A stretch of DNA of 64,000 bases from assembly GCF_017591425.1 (NCBI RefSeq), contig NW_024466512.1:26403501-26467500 (forward strand), given 5' to 3'. Both the position numbers and the translations under genes were made by a program. Below are positions 30,937 through 64,000 of the stretch, piece after piece (position 1 is the first letter of the stretch; every line of letters begins with the position of its first letter). The notes under the pieces are model-generated. The model did no database searches. It saw nothing but the letters and a program-made list of their open reading frames with translations, and was not told the DNA's origin. This DNA is from Ochotona curzoniae (lineage: Eukaryota > Chordata > Mammalia > Lagomorpha > Ochotonidae).

Positions 30937-31259
30937 AAAGATTTATTTATTTTTATTGAAAAGGTATATTTACAGAGAGGAAAAACAGAGAGGAAAGACA
31001 GAGAGAAAGGTCTTCATCCCATGGTTCACTCCCCAAATGGCCACAATGGCTGAAGCTGAGCTGATCTGAATCCTGGACCCTCTTCTGGATCTCTAATGTG
31101 AGTGTTGCATTCCAAGACTTTGGACTGTGCTTTACTGCTTTCCCAGGCCACAAGCAGGGAGAGCTGGATGGAAAGCAGAGCAGCTGGGACATGAACTGGT
31201 ACTCATATGGGATCCTAGTGCTTGTAAGGCAAGGCCACTGGGATATTGCTCTGGGCCCA
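30937..31259 (-). mobile_element. CSINE, intergenic
   Basis: Antisense copy from AAAGATTTATTTATTTTTAT to GCTCTGGGCCC. Moderately diverged. Confidence 0.87.
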
Positions 31260-31715
31260 AGATTTTATATATATATATAAAGCATATATTTTCCAAAAGA
31301 GTTAAGATTTAAAAGCAAGTGATTTTAAAAAAAATTGTTGAAATTTTTTTCAGATTCGGGGGATGAAGAGTCTCATATTGAAGAAACCAAGATTCTTCCT
31401 CTAGGAACTGTGCTACACCCCACCACTTAGTTATATTCACGTTTTTGATTCTCTACCTACTGTGATTGTTCCCCAGACAGGAAATAAGGGGATGGTTCTG
31501 AACAGCTATTCCAGCTCAGCAGTTATGGTGTTTCTATCCTTTTGTGAAGTAAAATAAACAGACAGATACACCCCAGCAAAGTTCATGTACACAGAGCTAG
31601 GACACTCAGGATCATGAGGCAAGTTCCTTATGCAAAGGGTGTGCGCTGAGCAGGGCAGGGATGGTGGTAGAGGAGAATATGATATAATGAAATACTTGTA
31701 TGTTGTTAGATATTT

Positions 31716-32354
31716 AATTGTTTTTTTTTGTTTTTTTTATTATTTTTTATTATTTTTTTTATTGTTGCTTACATTGTATTATGTAGTACAGTTTTATAGG
31801 CGCTGGGGATTCCCCCCACCCCTCCCATACCCCTCCCCTCATGGTGGATTCCTCCACCTTGTTGCATAACCATAGTTCAAGTTCAGTTGAGATTCATTGC
31901 TTGCAAACACATGCCTAGCATAAAGTTCAGCGTCTTATTGTCCAGATAAGTTCAGTGGCCTCTTGGGGAGACCTTCTATGGTCTGAAGATAGGTCTAACA
32001 GAGTAAAGATCCGGTAAGTTAAAAGCCCCAACAAGGCCTCAGTATCAATATATAACATTATGAAATTAATTGACATAGTATTGGGTAAACAATATGTTAA
32101 AAATAATGCAAGTTCCATTCTTCGAAACATCTGGGTTGAGACAGTATCAATGACAGGTTCAAAAAATAACAAACAACCAAACAAAAAATTACAGGTTAAA
32201 TCAAGGCAAACATGTGGTATCTAACCTTTTGGGATTCGCTCATTTCCCTTAGCATTATAGTTTCCAGTAGTGCCCATTTAGCCACAAAGAACTGCATTTT
32301 GTTTTTTTTTAATAGCTGAGTAGTATTCCATGGAGTAGATGAACCAAAGCTTTC
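31716..32354 (-). mobile_element. LINE-1 3' end, 5'-truncated
   Basis: A T-rich tract is followed on + by the same L1 3' UTR and ORF2 end as at 13193. It stops at GAACCAAAGCTTTC, exactly where the poly(T) of the next L1 begins. Confidence 0.9.
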
Positions 32355-35015
32355 TTTTTTTTTTTTTTTTTTTTTTTTTTATTATTGTTGCTTACATTGT
32401 ATTGTGTAGTACAGTTTCATAGGCGCTGGGGATTCCCCCCACCCCTCCCATACCCCTCCCCCCATGGTGGATTCCTCCACCTTGTTGCATAACCATAGTT
32501 CAAGTTCGGTTGAGATTCATTGCTTGCAGACACATGCCTAGCATAAAGTTCAGCGTCTTATTGTCCAGATAAGTTCAGTGGCCTCTTGGGGAGACCTTCT
32601 ATGGTCTGAAAATAGGTCTAACAGAGTAAAGATCCAGTCAGTTAAAAGCCCCAACGAGGCCACAGTATCAATATACAACATTATGGAATTAATTGACATA
32701 GTATTGGGTAAACAATATGTTAAAAATAATGCAAGTTCCCTTCTTCGAAACATCTGGGTTGAGACAGTATCAATGACAGGTTCAAAAAATAACAAACAAC
32801 CAAACAAAAAATTACAGGTTAAATCAAGGCAAACATGTGGTATCTAATCTTTTGGGATTCGCTCATTTCCCTTAGCATTATAGTTTCCAGTTGTGCCCAT
32901 TTAGCCACAAAGAACTGCATTTTGTTTTTTTTAATAGCTGAGTAGTATTCCATGGAGTAGATGAACCAAAGCTTTCTTATCCAATCTTCTGCTGATGGGC
33001 ATTTCGGTTGCTTCCATGTTTTTGCAATTACTGATTGTGCTGCAATGAACATAGGGATGCATGTTGGTTTGTCGTAAAACAGGTGTTTTGGATATATTCC
33101 TAGGAGTGCTATTGCTGGGTCATATGGTATGCAGATTTTGAGTTGTTTGAGTGTTCTCCAGACTGATTTCCATAAAGGCTGTACCAATTTGCAGCTCCAC
33201 CAGCAGTGGAGTAGGGTTCCCTTTTCCCCGCATCCTCGCCAGCAAGCGTCGTTGGTGTTCTTGTTTATGTGGGCCAATCTTACTGGTGTTAGGTGGTACC
33301 TCATCGATGTTTTAATTTGGATTTCCCTTATTGCTAGGGAGCTGGAACATTTTTTCATATGTTTGTTTGCCATTTGGACTTGTTCCTTTGTGAAATGTTT
33401 GCCCATTTCCCGTGCCCATTTCTTGAGTGGCTTGTTTGTTTTGGTTTTTTGGTTGTTTTGAAGTTCTTTGTATATCCTGGAAATTAGCCCCCTATCGCCT
33501 ATATCGTGTGCAAAGATCTTCTCCCACTCTGTGGGTTGCTTTTTTACTTTGTTGATTGTTTCCCTTGCTGTACAGAAGCTTCTTAGTTTGATGAGGTCCC
33601 ATTTGTTTATTCTGTTCTCAACTGCTATTGCTTTTGGTGTCCTTCTTAGAAAGTCGGTACCTACTCCTAGGTCTTGCAGGGTATTTCCTACATTTTCTTG
33701 CAAGAGTTTGAAGGTTTCTGGATGTAGGTTTAGGTCTTTTATCCATGTAGATTGGATCTTAGTGTATGGTGATAGATGTGGGTCTATCTTTTTGTTTCTA
33801 CAGGCTATCAGCCAGTTGTCCCAACAACATTTACTAAAGAGGCCTTCCCACTTGCTTGAACTGTCATTGGTCTTTTTGTCAAAGATTAATTGGCTGTGTT
33901 TGTGTGGGTTCCCTTTTGGTGCTTCTATTCTATTCCATTGATCTTCCTTTCTGTCTTTGTGCCAGTACCAGACTGTTTTGATAACCACTGCTCTATAGTA
34001 TGTCCAGAGGTCCGGGATTGTGATTCCCCCTGCTAACTTCTTATTTTTCAGGATGGTTCTAGCTATTCGTGGTTTTTTGTGTTTCCAGATGAACTTTTGA
34101 ATCATTGTATCCAGTTCCGTGAAGAATGTTTTGGGCAATTTGATTGGAATTGCGTTCAAAATGTATATTGCTTGTGGTAGTATAGACTTTTTAATGATAT
34201 TGATTTTGCCTATCCAGGAGCACGGGATGTTATTCCATCTTTTGAGGTTTTGTTCAATTTCCTTTTTAAATAGTTTGTAGTTTTCTTCGAATAGGTCTCC
34301 TACGCTTTTGGTTAGATTTATTCCCAAACACTTCATACTTCTCTCTGCTATTTTGAATGGTATCCTGTTGGTTAGATCTTCTTCCATCTTGGTGTTATTT
34401 GCGTACACTATGGCTGTTGATTTTCGTTCGTTAATTTTGTACCCCGCCACTCTGCCAAACTCTCGTATAAGTTCTAGCAGTTTCTGTATTGAGTCTCCTG
34501 GTTTTTCTATGTATAGGATTATGTCATCTGCATATAGTGAAAGCTTGACTTCTTCGTTTCCTATACGTATGCCTTTGATTTCTTTTTCTTGTCTTATGGC
34601 CTCTGCAAGTACCTCTAGGACTATGTTGAATAGCAGTGGTGATAGCGGGCACCCTTGTCTTGTTCCAGATCTCAGTGGGAAGGGTTCTAGCTTTTCTCCA
34701 TTCAGTATGATACTGGCGTTGGGTTTTTCATAAATTGCTTTGATTATGTTGTGAATTTTCCCATCTATGCCTACTTTGGCTAGAGTTTTTAGCATGAAGA
34801 GGTGTTGGATTTTGTCGAAAGCTTTTTCTGCATCTATTGAAACTATTATGTGGTTCTTGTTTTGCAGTTTTTGGATATGGTTTATAACATTTATGGATTT
34901 CCGAATGTTGAACCATCCCTGCATTCCAGGGATGAATCCTACTGATCCGGATGAATGATCTGTCTGATGATTTTTTGAATTCTATTGGCTAGGATTTTGT
35001 TGAGAATTTTAGTAT
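32355..35015 (-). mobile_element. LINE-1, 5'-truncated, about 2.66 kb with open ORF2 3' half
   Basis: It has a poly(A) tail (26 T on + at 32355-32380), a 3' UTR of about 440 bp and the 3' half of ORF2. It ends near 35015, where L1 similarity stops at GAATTTTAGTATA. The endonuclease region and ORF1 are missing. The near-identity of its 3' UTR to two other local copies suggests recent activity of this subfamily. Confidence 0.92.
32819..34924 (-). CDS. LINE-1 ORF2 C-terminal fragment (reverse transcriptase and Cys-rich domain)
   Basis: There are 701 uninterrupted codons, against about 1275 for a full ORF2. Reverse transcriptase motifs are present: [13 protein letters not shown] near residue 29 (motif A) and [11 protein letters not shown] near residue 130 (YADD, motif C). 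The C-terminal zinc-knuckle-like cluster is C-x3-C-x7-H-x4-C ([18 protein letters not shown]). In a full element this protein nicks and copies DNA by target-primed reverse transcription. This fragment lacks the endonuclease domain and a natural start, so it is not an autonomous gene. Confidence 0.92.
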   Translation of the reverse strand: MQGWFNIRKSINVINHIQKLQNKNHIIVSIDAEKAFDKIQHLFMLKTLAKVGIDGKIHNIIKAIYEKPNASIILNGEKLEPFPLRSGTRQGCPLSPLLFNIVLEVLAEAIRQEKEIKGIRIGNEEVKLSLYADDIILYIEKPGDSIQKLLELIREFGRVAGYKINERKSTAIVYANNTKMEEDLTNRIPFKIAERSMKCLGINLTKSVGDLFEENYKLFKKEIEQNLKRWNNIPCSWIGKINIIKKSILPQAIYILNAIPIKLPKTFFTELDTMIQKFIWKHKKPRIARTILKNKKLAGGITIPDLWTYYRAVVIKTVWYWHKDRKEDQWNRIEAPKGNPHKHSQLIFDKKTNDSSSKWEGLFSKCCWDNWLIACRNKKIDPHLSPYTKIQSTWIKDLNLHPETFKLLQENVGNTLQDLGVGTDFLRRTPKAIAVENRINKWDLIKLRSFCTARETINKVKKQPTEWEKIFAHDIGDRGLISRIYKELQNNQKTKTNKPLKKWAREMGKHFTKEQVQMANKHMKKCSSSLAIREIQIKTSMRYHLTPVRLAHINKNTNDACWRGCGEKGTLLHCWWSCKLVQPLWKSVWRTLKQLKICIPYDPAIALLGIYPKHLFYDKPTCIPMFIAAQSVIAKTWKQPKCPSAEDWIRKLWFIYSMEYYSAIKKNKMQFFVAKWAQLETIMLREMSESQKIRYHMFALI

Positions 35016-35020
35016 ATTTT

Positions 35021-35205
35021 TAAAACACAAAGGAGGATCATTATATGATGATAAGGGGTTCCATCCACCAAGAGAAAACAATTATAAATATATATGAAAT
35101 ATTGCAACATCCAAATGCATGAAGCATATATTAGTAGATCTAAGTGGACAGGACTCTAACACAATACTGATAAGAGATGCTATTACCCTACTTGCCCATT
35201 CAGCT
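35021..35205 (+). mobile_element. Old LINE-1 ORF2 fragment (endonuclease region), sense
   Basis: AACAATTATAAATATATATG and the neighbouring GGATCATTATATGATGATAA resemble the ORF2 endonuclease segment of old mammalian L1s, but highly diverged. Opposite orientation to the young L1 beside it. Confidence 0.5.
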
Positions 35206-36587
35206 GCCAGAACCATTTGAAATATGAAAGCACACTCCTCTGGTATAGCACTTTCTGTACCACTATAGCCAAAGAAAACAGGGTCCCTCTCTGTTCTCTT
35301 AATGGCAGTAGATTTAGAGAACTTTTCACTATGTAGTAGACTTTCTATGTACTGCTTCTTCTGTCTGGTAATACCCCTATTTTGCCTTGCAATTTGGTAA
35401 CAGTTTGTTAAAATTGGTCAGCCAGTTTTAACTGTTGCATTGTTATTAATAAGTGCCCTCACTTCACATTATGTTTCATTCTTGGTGTGATATGATTTAT
35501 AGATTTAGGAGAATGTACAGTGTCTGTGTCCACAATAACAGTGTCATATAGAATACTTTCTCTGACCTAATACCCTCCATGCTCCACTTATTCATTCCCT
35601 CTTCCTTGCTCCTTGATCTCTGGAAACCACAAATCTCTTTACTTTGCAAATGGTTACACATTCTTCTGAATGTCCTACAGTTGGAATCATGCAGTATATA
35701 GACTTGGCATATTGTCTTTCTGTTAGGAAGATCCATTTAAATTGGTCTCATAGACTCTAGGGATTTTACTGTTCAAAGGTAGATCTCAGTGCTGCACCCT
35801 TTTGACCATTTTTTTTTGAGCTGCAAAGGATTAAATTAATTGCTATAAATTATTATGATAAAGTTGCTCTGGAAATGAGAGAAGCCAGTACCAGGGCAGC
35901 AAGTGTCACCTGAGCATCGATTACCAGGGTGGAGTTCAGTCTTGGGTCAATTCTCCATTCTGTGAGACAGAGATAATTCAATATTTATGAGATATTAGCT
36001 TATGATTTTTACTACAGAATTTTGAAATATTTCTGATATTAAGGTAATATGAACATCATAAAATGAAATGGAAAAGTTACCTGCTATGCAATATTTTTTC
36101 CTTGATTTTCCATTCTCCCATCTCTTCTTGTCATTGTTACATGATTGTGTCTTTGAAGTACCCAATAATTTTGGTTAAATACCATACATGTGAAAAAATG
36201 CAGATGATGTTTATCTTCTTCCAGAAAAGACTTTGTCTCTTCTTAAATGGGCAGAAAGAATGATGCACCATTCCATGTGAACCCAACATCTGTGCACTCC
36301 TGAAGATGTTCCTTTCCCCATAGTTATTTAAGATATTGCCTACTTATTTCTAATATCACTGACCACAATGAAACCTAACAGTCAACATCAAAGTCATGCA
36401 AATGAGCTTCCCCTTTATGTGACTTTTCTTTAGACTGCCTACCCACATCCTCCATGGGGAAGCCTGAAGGTTAACAACCAGGGATCCTAATAATGGTACA
36501 TTTCCTCACATTTCTCTGTGTGTGGGTGTTGTCTCTCTCTTGCTGTCTTTGTGAAAATGCAGACAATAAAAAAAATGGCAACAGTAA
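35206..36587. other. Intergenic sequence between the two genes
   Basis: 35480-35760 (CTGGAAACCACAAATCTCTT and nearby) faintly resembles an old L1 3' UTR. Otherwise nothing recognised. Confidence 0.4.
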
Positions 36588-37125
36588 AGCTAGATCTCCT
36601 GATATGTTTCCAGGATGTGTCCACAACCTCAGGTTCCCACAAAGTCCTGAAAAGGGAGTGAGATTACTTGGTATAAAATGGTATCTCCTTCCAGGTTGAG
36701 ATCTTGCTTTTCTTTTACAGCTCAGGAAGTAAGCTCATTGCCCCAGATTGGTTGCTGAATGTGTAATTGGAAGGATCTGCTTATCTGGTTCAGTTGTTTG
36801 CTATTAGACAGGATACAGTTTACGGTATGTGATGCTTAAATTGATTAGGTGCCTCTGTTTTGTGCCACTGCAGTTGACTGGATAATTTGAATTGTACACT
36901 GATGTGAGCTTGGTTGATTGAATGACTTGCATCATATGCCTATGCTCTTAGTTGATTGGATGATTATTGCTTAAAAACCCCTGAATATGGCTAAGTGGGG
37001 CTTCTCTCCTCTTCCACTTACAGTCGTTTAGGACAGTCCACCAGTCAGTGCCAGCTGATAAATTAAAACTCCTGAGTTTCCACAAGTTGGCTTCTGGCTC
37101 ATTTCTGGAATAATTTGGTCAACTG
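36588..37125 (+). mobile_element. LTR of an endogenous retrovirus, sense (pair with 46160-46690)
   Basis: It matches the reverse complement of 46160-46690 along its length: GATATGTTTCCAGGATGTGT, ACAACCTCAGGTTC, GCTTAAAAACCCCTGAATAT, CCAGTCAGTGCCAGC. Its poly(A) signal is degraded. No internal retroviral genes are recognisable next to it, so it is probably a solo LTR. Confidence 0.7.
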
Positions 37126-37204
37126 ACAAAAGTCTTGGTGGTTGAGCTTCCTGTGATTCCTAGCCTTCAGTAAGGAACATTGTACTCTAAATAGCCATTC
37201 ACTG

Positions 37205-37545
37205 GGAAGATTTTATTGAAGAGGTTATTAGACTTTACAGCCAAAACAAAGGGGCACATCTTTTTTTTTTCAAATTTATGTTTAAATTTTATTTCTGATT
37301 ATGATTACATACTTGAGATAGATGCATGCCCATGTGGACCATTGATTAGGGTGGGAAGGGTCAAGGAAGAGGGAAACTTGGATGACATCATTGCTTCTAC
37401 TTTCCTTTTCCTTCTTCCTGTATCTTGGGGGAGGGAGGCAATAAGAGGAGAAGTAGCACTCAGCATCCTAATTGCATTTGTACCCGGGGATGGAGGATGG
37501 CCACCCAATGTGGAGCATGCCCCTAGGGTATTGCTCAAATGTTTT
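37205..37545 (-). repeat. Fragment of the composite repeat spacer
   Basis: GGGGGAGGGAGGCAATAAGA and GGGATGGAGGATGGCCACCC match 40826-40905, and GTGGAGCATGCCCCTAGGG matches 40929-40950. The part at 37280-37400 also matches 39660-39752. Confidence 0.6.
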
Positions 37546-37712
37546 TATTTATTTATTATAGTACTTATTTATTTATTATAGTAATTATAGTAATTATTTA
37601 TTTATTATAGCAATTATTTATTTATTATAGTATTTATTATAGTAATTATTTATTATAGTAATTATAGTAAATAATTTATTTACTTATTATAGTAATTTAT
37701 TATAGTAATTAT
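37543..37712 (+). repeat. AT-rich minisatellite (TTATTTATTATAGTAA-type units)
   Basis: About 170 bp of imperfect units combining TTTATTTATTATAG and TAATTATAG. It contains several TTTATT words, which are AATAAA on the - strand. Confidence 0.85.
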
Positions 37713-38175
37713 GTGATACAGTTCCATAGGCTCTCAGATTTTCCCTACTCTTCAATTCCATATCAATACAACAGTATAGTTCCTCATAAACAGTCATAAG
37801 TCCATCATTGTGGGCCTGGACAATGGCAGAGAGTCCAGCATCCCAATGTCAAGATACATCTAACAGTTTCACTGGGAGTCCATCCTCGATCCAGAAGTAG
37901 AGATGCACACTGCAACATATCCTCACATCTGGACATGCCAGTCTCCACTACACAGTCAATATAAATCCCACCAAGTGAAAAGCACAAAGCAAAATAGCTG
38001 ACAGGAAGAAAAATGAAATTTATAATGTTATCAAGTTAAACAACATGCCACTTGATATGAAAATCTCCATTACACAGTTACTATATGTCCCCTTAAATGA
38101 AAAGTCACAAAACAAAATCAACGACAGGAATAAAAAATTAAAATTTAAAATGCCATAAAGTTAAACAACATGCAC
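37712..38175 (-). repeat. Old LINE-1-like 3' UTR sequence
   Basis: GTGATACAGTTCCATAGGCT, then GTCCAGCATCCCAATGTCAA, parallels the L1 3' UTR at 39790-39960 but is more diverged. An internal partial duplication is suggested by two similar blocks (AACAACATGCCACTTGATAT and AACAACATGCACTGAATGAC). Confidence 0.5.
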
Positions 38176-38244
38176 TGAATGACTAATGTGTTGCTAAAGA
38201 AATGAAAGAAAATCAAGAAACTTCTTGAAGAAAATGGTGCTACT

Positions 38245-38560
38245 GGGGCCTGGTGCAGTACCCTAGTGGCTAAAGTCCTTGCCTTGCACGCTCTGGGATC
38301 CCATATGGAAGCCAGTTCTAATCCTGGCAGCCCTGCTTCCCAATCAGCTCCCTGCCTGTAGCCTGAGAAAGCAGTCAAGGATGGCCCAAGACTTGTGACC
38401 ATACACCTGTGTGGGAGTCCCAGAAGAGGCTTCTGACTCCTGGCTTCAGATCAACTCAGGTTCAGCCATTTCAGCTGCTTGAGGAGTGAATCATCAGATG
38501 GAAGATCTTCCTTTGTCTTGCTTCCCCTCTGTATATCTGACTTTCCAATAAAAAAGAAAA
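38245..38560 (+). mobile_element. CSINE, intergenic
   Basis: Sense copy starting GGGGCCTGGTGCAGTACC and ending CTTTCCAATAAAAAAGAAAA. The flanks AATGGTGCTACTG and TAATGCTGCTG look like a decayed target-site duplication. Confidence 0.87.
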
Positions 38561-38649
38561 AAAGAAAAAGAAAGTAATGCTGCTGTATGATCTATGAGTC
38601 ACTGAAGAATTTAATAAGACTTTTGAAGAGATGAAACTAAAACAAAACC

Positions 38650-38890
38650 ATCAAAATCCATGAGATACAGTTTTTGTTGATCTTTGTTGCTGAGATGTGT
38701 TTCCTGTAAGAAACAAATAGATGGATTTCGTGTTTTTAATCCAGTCCACCTATCTATGACATTTGATTGATGAGTTGAAGCCATTTACATTCAGGGTTAA
38801 TATAAATAGGTGGTGATTTGGTTTTGTCATTTAGCAATGGGTTGTTCATTGATTTAGTCTTCTGTTGTTATTTTACTGGGGTGTGCTTCA
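38650..38890 (-). mobile_element. Probable old LINE-1 ORF2 fragment
   Basis: GAGATGTGTTTCCTGTAAGA and CCATTTACATTCAGGGTTAA on the + strand are typical of antisense L1 ORF2. It lies just downstream of the second CYP2C stop codon and supplies most of its likely 3' UTR. Confidence 0.55.
38735..38740 (-). terminator. Candidate ATTAAA poly(A) signal of the second CYP2C gene
   Basis: This is the first poly(A)-like hexamer I see after the stop on the - strand, about 254 nt downstream, inside LINE-derived sequence. The nearest canonical AATAAA on that strand is more than 1 kb further on, in the AT-rich tandem repeat. Function is inferred only. Confidence 0.3.
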
Positions 38891-38895
38891 CATTT

Positions 38896-38980
38896 GCAAC
38901 TGGGACATGAATTAGTTCCCATATGGGATCTTGGAACTTGCAAGGTAAGGGTTTAGCGACTAGACCATTGCACCAGGACC
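38896..38980 (-). mobile_element. CSINE 5' fragment directly after the second CYP2C stop codon
   Basis: Only the tRNA-like 5' part is present (GGTCCTGGTGCAATGGTC on the - strand). It begins 13 nt after the stop codon of exon 9, and then runs into LINE-derived sequence. Confidence 0.85.
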
Positions 38981-38993
38981 AAGCAGTCCTCCT

Positions 38994-62990
<23,997 letters not shown>

Positions 62991-63240
62991 GGCCGGTATT
63001 GAGGTGTAGTAAGTTAAGCCACTGCCTGCAATGCTGGCATTCCTAATCAATGCCAGTTTGATCTCCACATGCTCCAGTTCCTATCTAGATCTCTGCTCAT
63101 CCACCTGGGAAATCAGCAGAAGATGGTTCAAGTTCTTGGGGCACATGTACTTATTTGGGACATCTGTGTGCAACTCCTGGCTTCTGCCATTGTGATCTTT
63201 TGGGGAGTGAACCAGTGAGCAGAGGTCTCTCTCTCTTGGT
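62991..63240 (+). mobile_element. CSINE, old copy in intron 1 of the second CYP2C gene
   Basis: Starts GGGGCCGGTATTGAGGTGTA and ends in a CTCTCTCTC run. Older, rabbit-like subfamily lacking the AATAAA end. Confidence 0.8.
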
Positions 63241-63745
63241 GTGTAATTGACTTGAAAATAAGCAGTTTTATAGTTGTATTTATATCTTCAGATATAAATG
63301 TGCTGCTGAATATAAGATCAAAGAGATTGTTCCCTATGTTTTCTTCAGAATCATTTATGATTTCAGGTCCTCTAGATCCCATTCAAATGGAATAGAATTG
63401 CTGGTTGCAAGAGGCCTGGATGGTTAGGTGGATGAGAGAGATGAAAGATACTCTTCAAAAGTACTTAGTTATGGGTAGATAGCAGGGCTACTTCCAAATT
63501 TCAAGACAGCCAGTTATAGAGAGACAAAAGGTAGAAAATTGATTGTTTAGACCTGGGCATAGTGGAAAGAGGCTGGATGACATGGATGATATGGATATGG
63601 AGCATCTTTCTTGATTGATAAAATGTTATAAAAACTGCTTAAAGTTTTAATTTGTATAAATTTGTTTTAACTGTACATTTTAGATAAGTGAATTGCATGA
63701 TATTTTATTTAGTCTCAGTAAAGCATTAAGAATGTGGATATAGGG

Positions 63746-64000
63746 TCTGGTGCAATGACTCAGTGGCTGAATCCTTGCCTTGCATATGCACCAGGATCTC
63801 ATACGGGCACCGGTTTGTGTCTCAGCTGCTGTACTTCCCATCCAGCTGACTTTTATGGCCTGGGAAAACAGGGAAGGATGGCTCAAAGCCTTGGGACTCC
63901 ACACCCCCATGGGAGACCCTGAGGAAACTCCTGGTTGCTGGCATGGATTGGTTTAACTCCAACTGTTGTGGCTATTTGGGGACTGAACCAGTGCCTACAA
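63746..64000 (+). mobile_element. CSINE, cut by the window end
   Basis: Starts GGTCTGGTGCAATGACTCAG and continues to GGGGACTGAACCAGTGCC at the last base of the window. Confidence 0.85.

Noticed and set aside
33129..34733. Open frames of 110-157 codons on the + strand
   Set aside because: They are the antisense shadow of the LINE-1 ORF2 fragment.

Overview
This is a mammalian genomic window, very probably from a lagomorph and most likely a pika (Ochotona). The main evidence is about 21 copies of a tRNA-derived SINE with an A box, a B box and a 3' end that reads CTTTCCAATAAAA. I recognise it as the lagomorph C-repeat (CSINE), in a form that differs from the usual rabbit consensus. The species call is an inference. 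Coding sequence is a few percent of the window; the rest is introns and several generations of LINE-1, SINE and LTR elements.

Two cytochrome P450 genes of the CYP2C subfamily lie tail to tail. The first, on the + strand, has all nine exons between 12354 and 27400. It has an HNF4-type DR1 site and a TATA-like box upstream and an AATAAA at 27697. Its exon 4 is 160 bp instead of 161, which shifts the frame into a stop after about 175 residues, and its exon 3 donor is degraded to GTGCTT. As sequenced it is a probable recent pseudogene, unless the missing base is an error in a C-run. The second, on the - strand, shows exons 9 to 2 from 38994 to 62413. Every exon has the family's usual length, every splice site is canonical, and the heme-binding, I-helix and ExxR motifs are intact. 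Its exon 1 lies beyond position 64000. The convergent layout resembles the human CYP2C9/CYP2C8 end of the cluster. Both genes would encode microsomal monooxygenases acting on drugs, fatty acids or steroids.

Region by region: 1-12240 is 5' flank with old SINEs, a complete HAL1-like (half-LINE) element with target-site duplications (3551-6316), and the first copy of a roughly 2-kb low-copy segment. 12241-27702 is the first CYP2C gene. 27703-38993 is the convergent intergenic region, with the second copy of that segment and a cluster of young antisense LINE-1 3' ends, one keeping a 701-codon open ORF2 fragment. 38994-64000 is the second CYP2C gene. Its introns contain a roughly 5-kb composite repeat with a GC-rich tandem array and a LINE-1-like tail (intron 8), inverted and direct LTR copies, a Tigger-like DNA transposon remnant, a tailless U6 retropseudogene and a retrocopy of an unknown mRNA 3' end.

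I see no cellular system beyond CYP2C. The most unusual material is in the retroelement structures: an apparent LINE-1/CSINE chimera under one target-site duplication, the composite tandem-array element, and the rebuilding of the second gene's 3' end from transposons.
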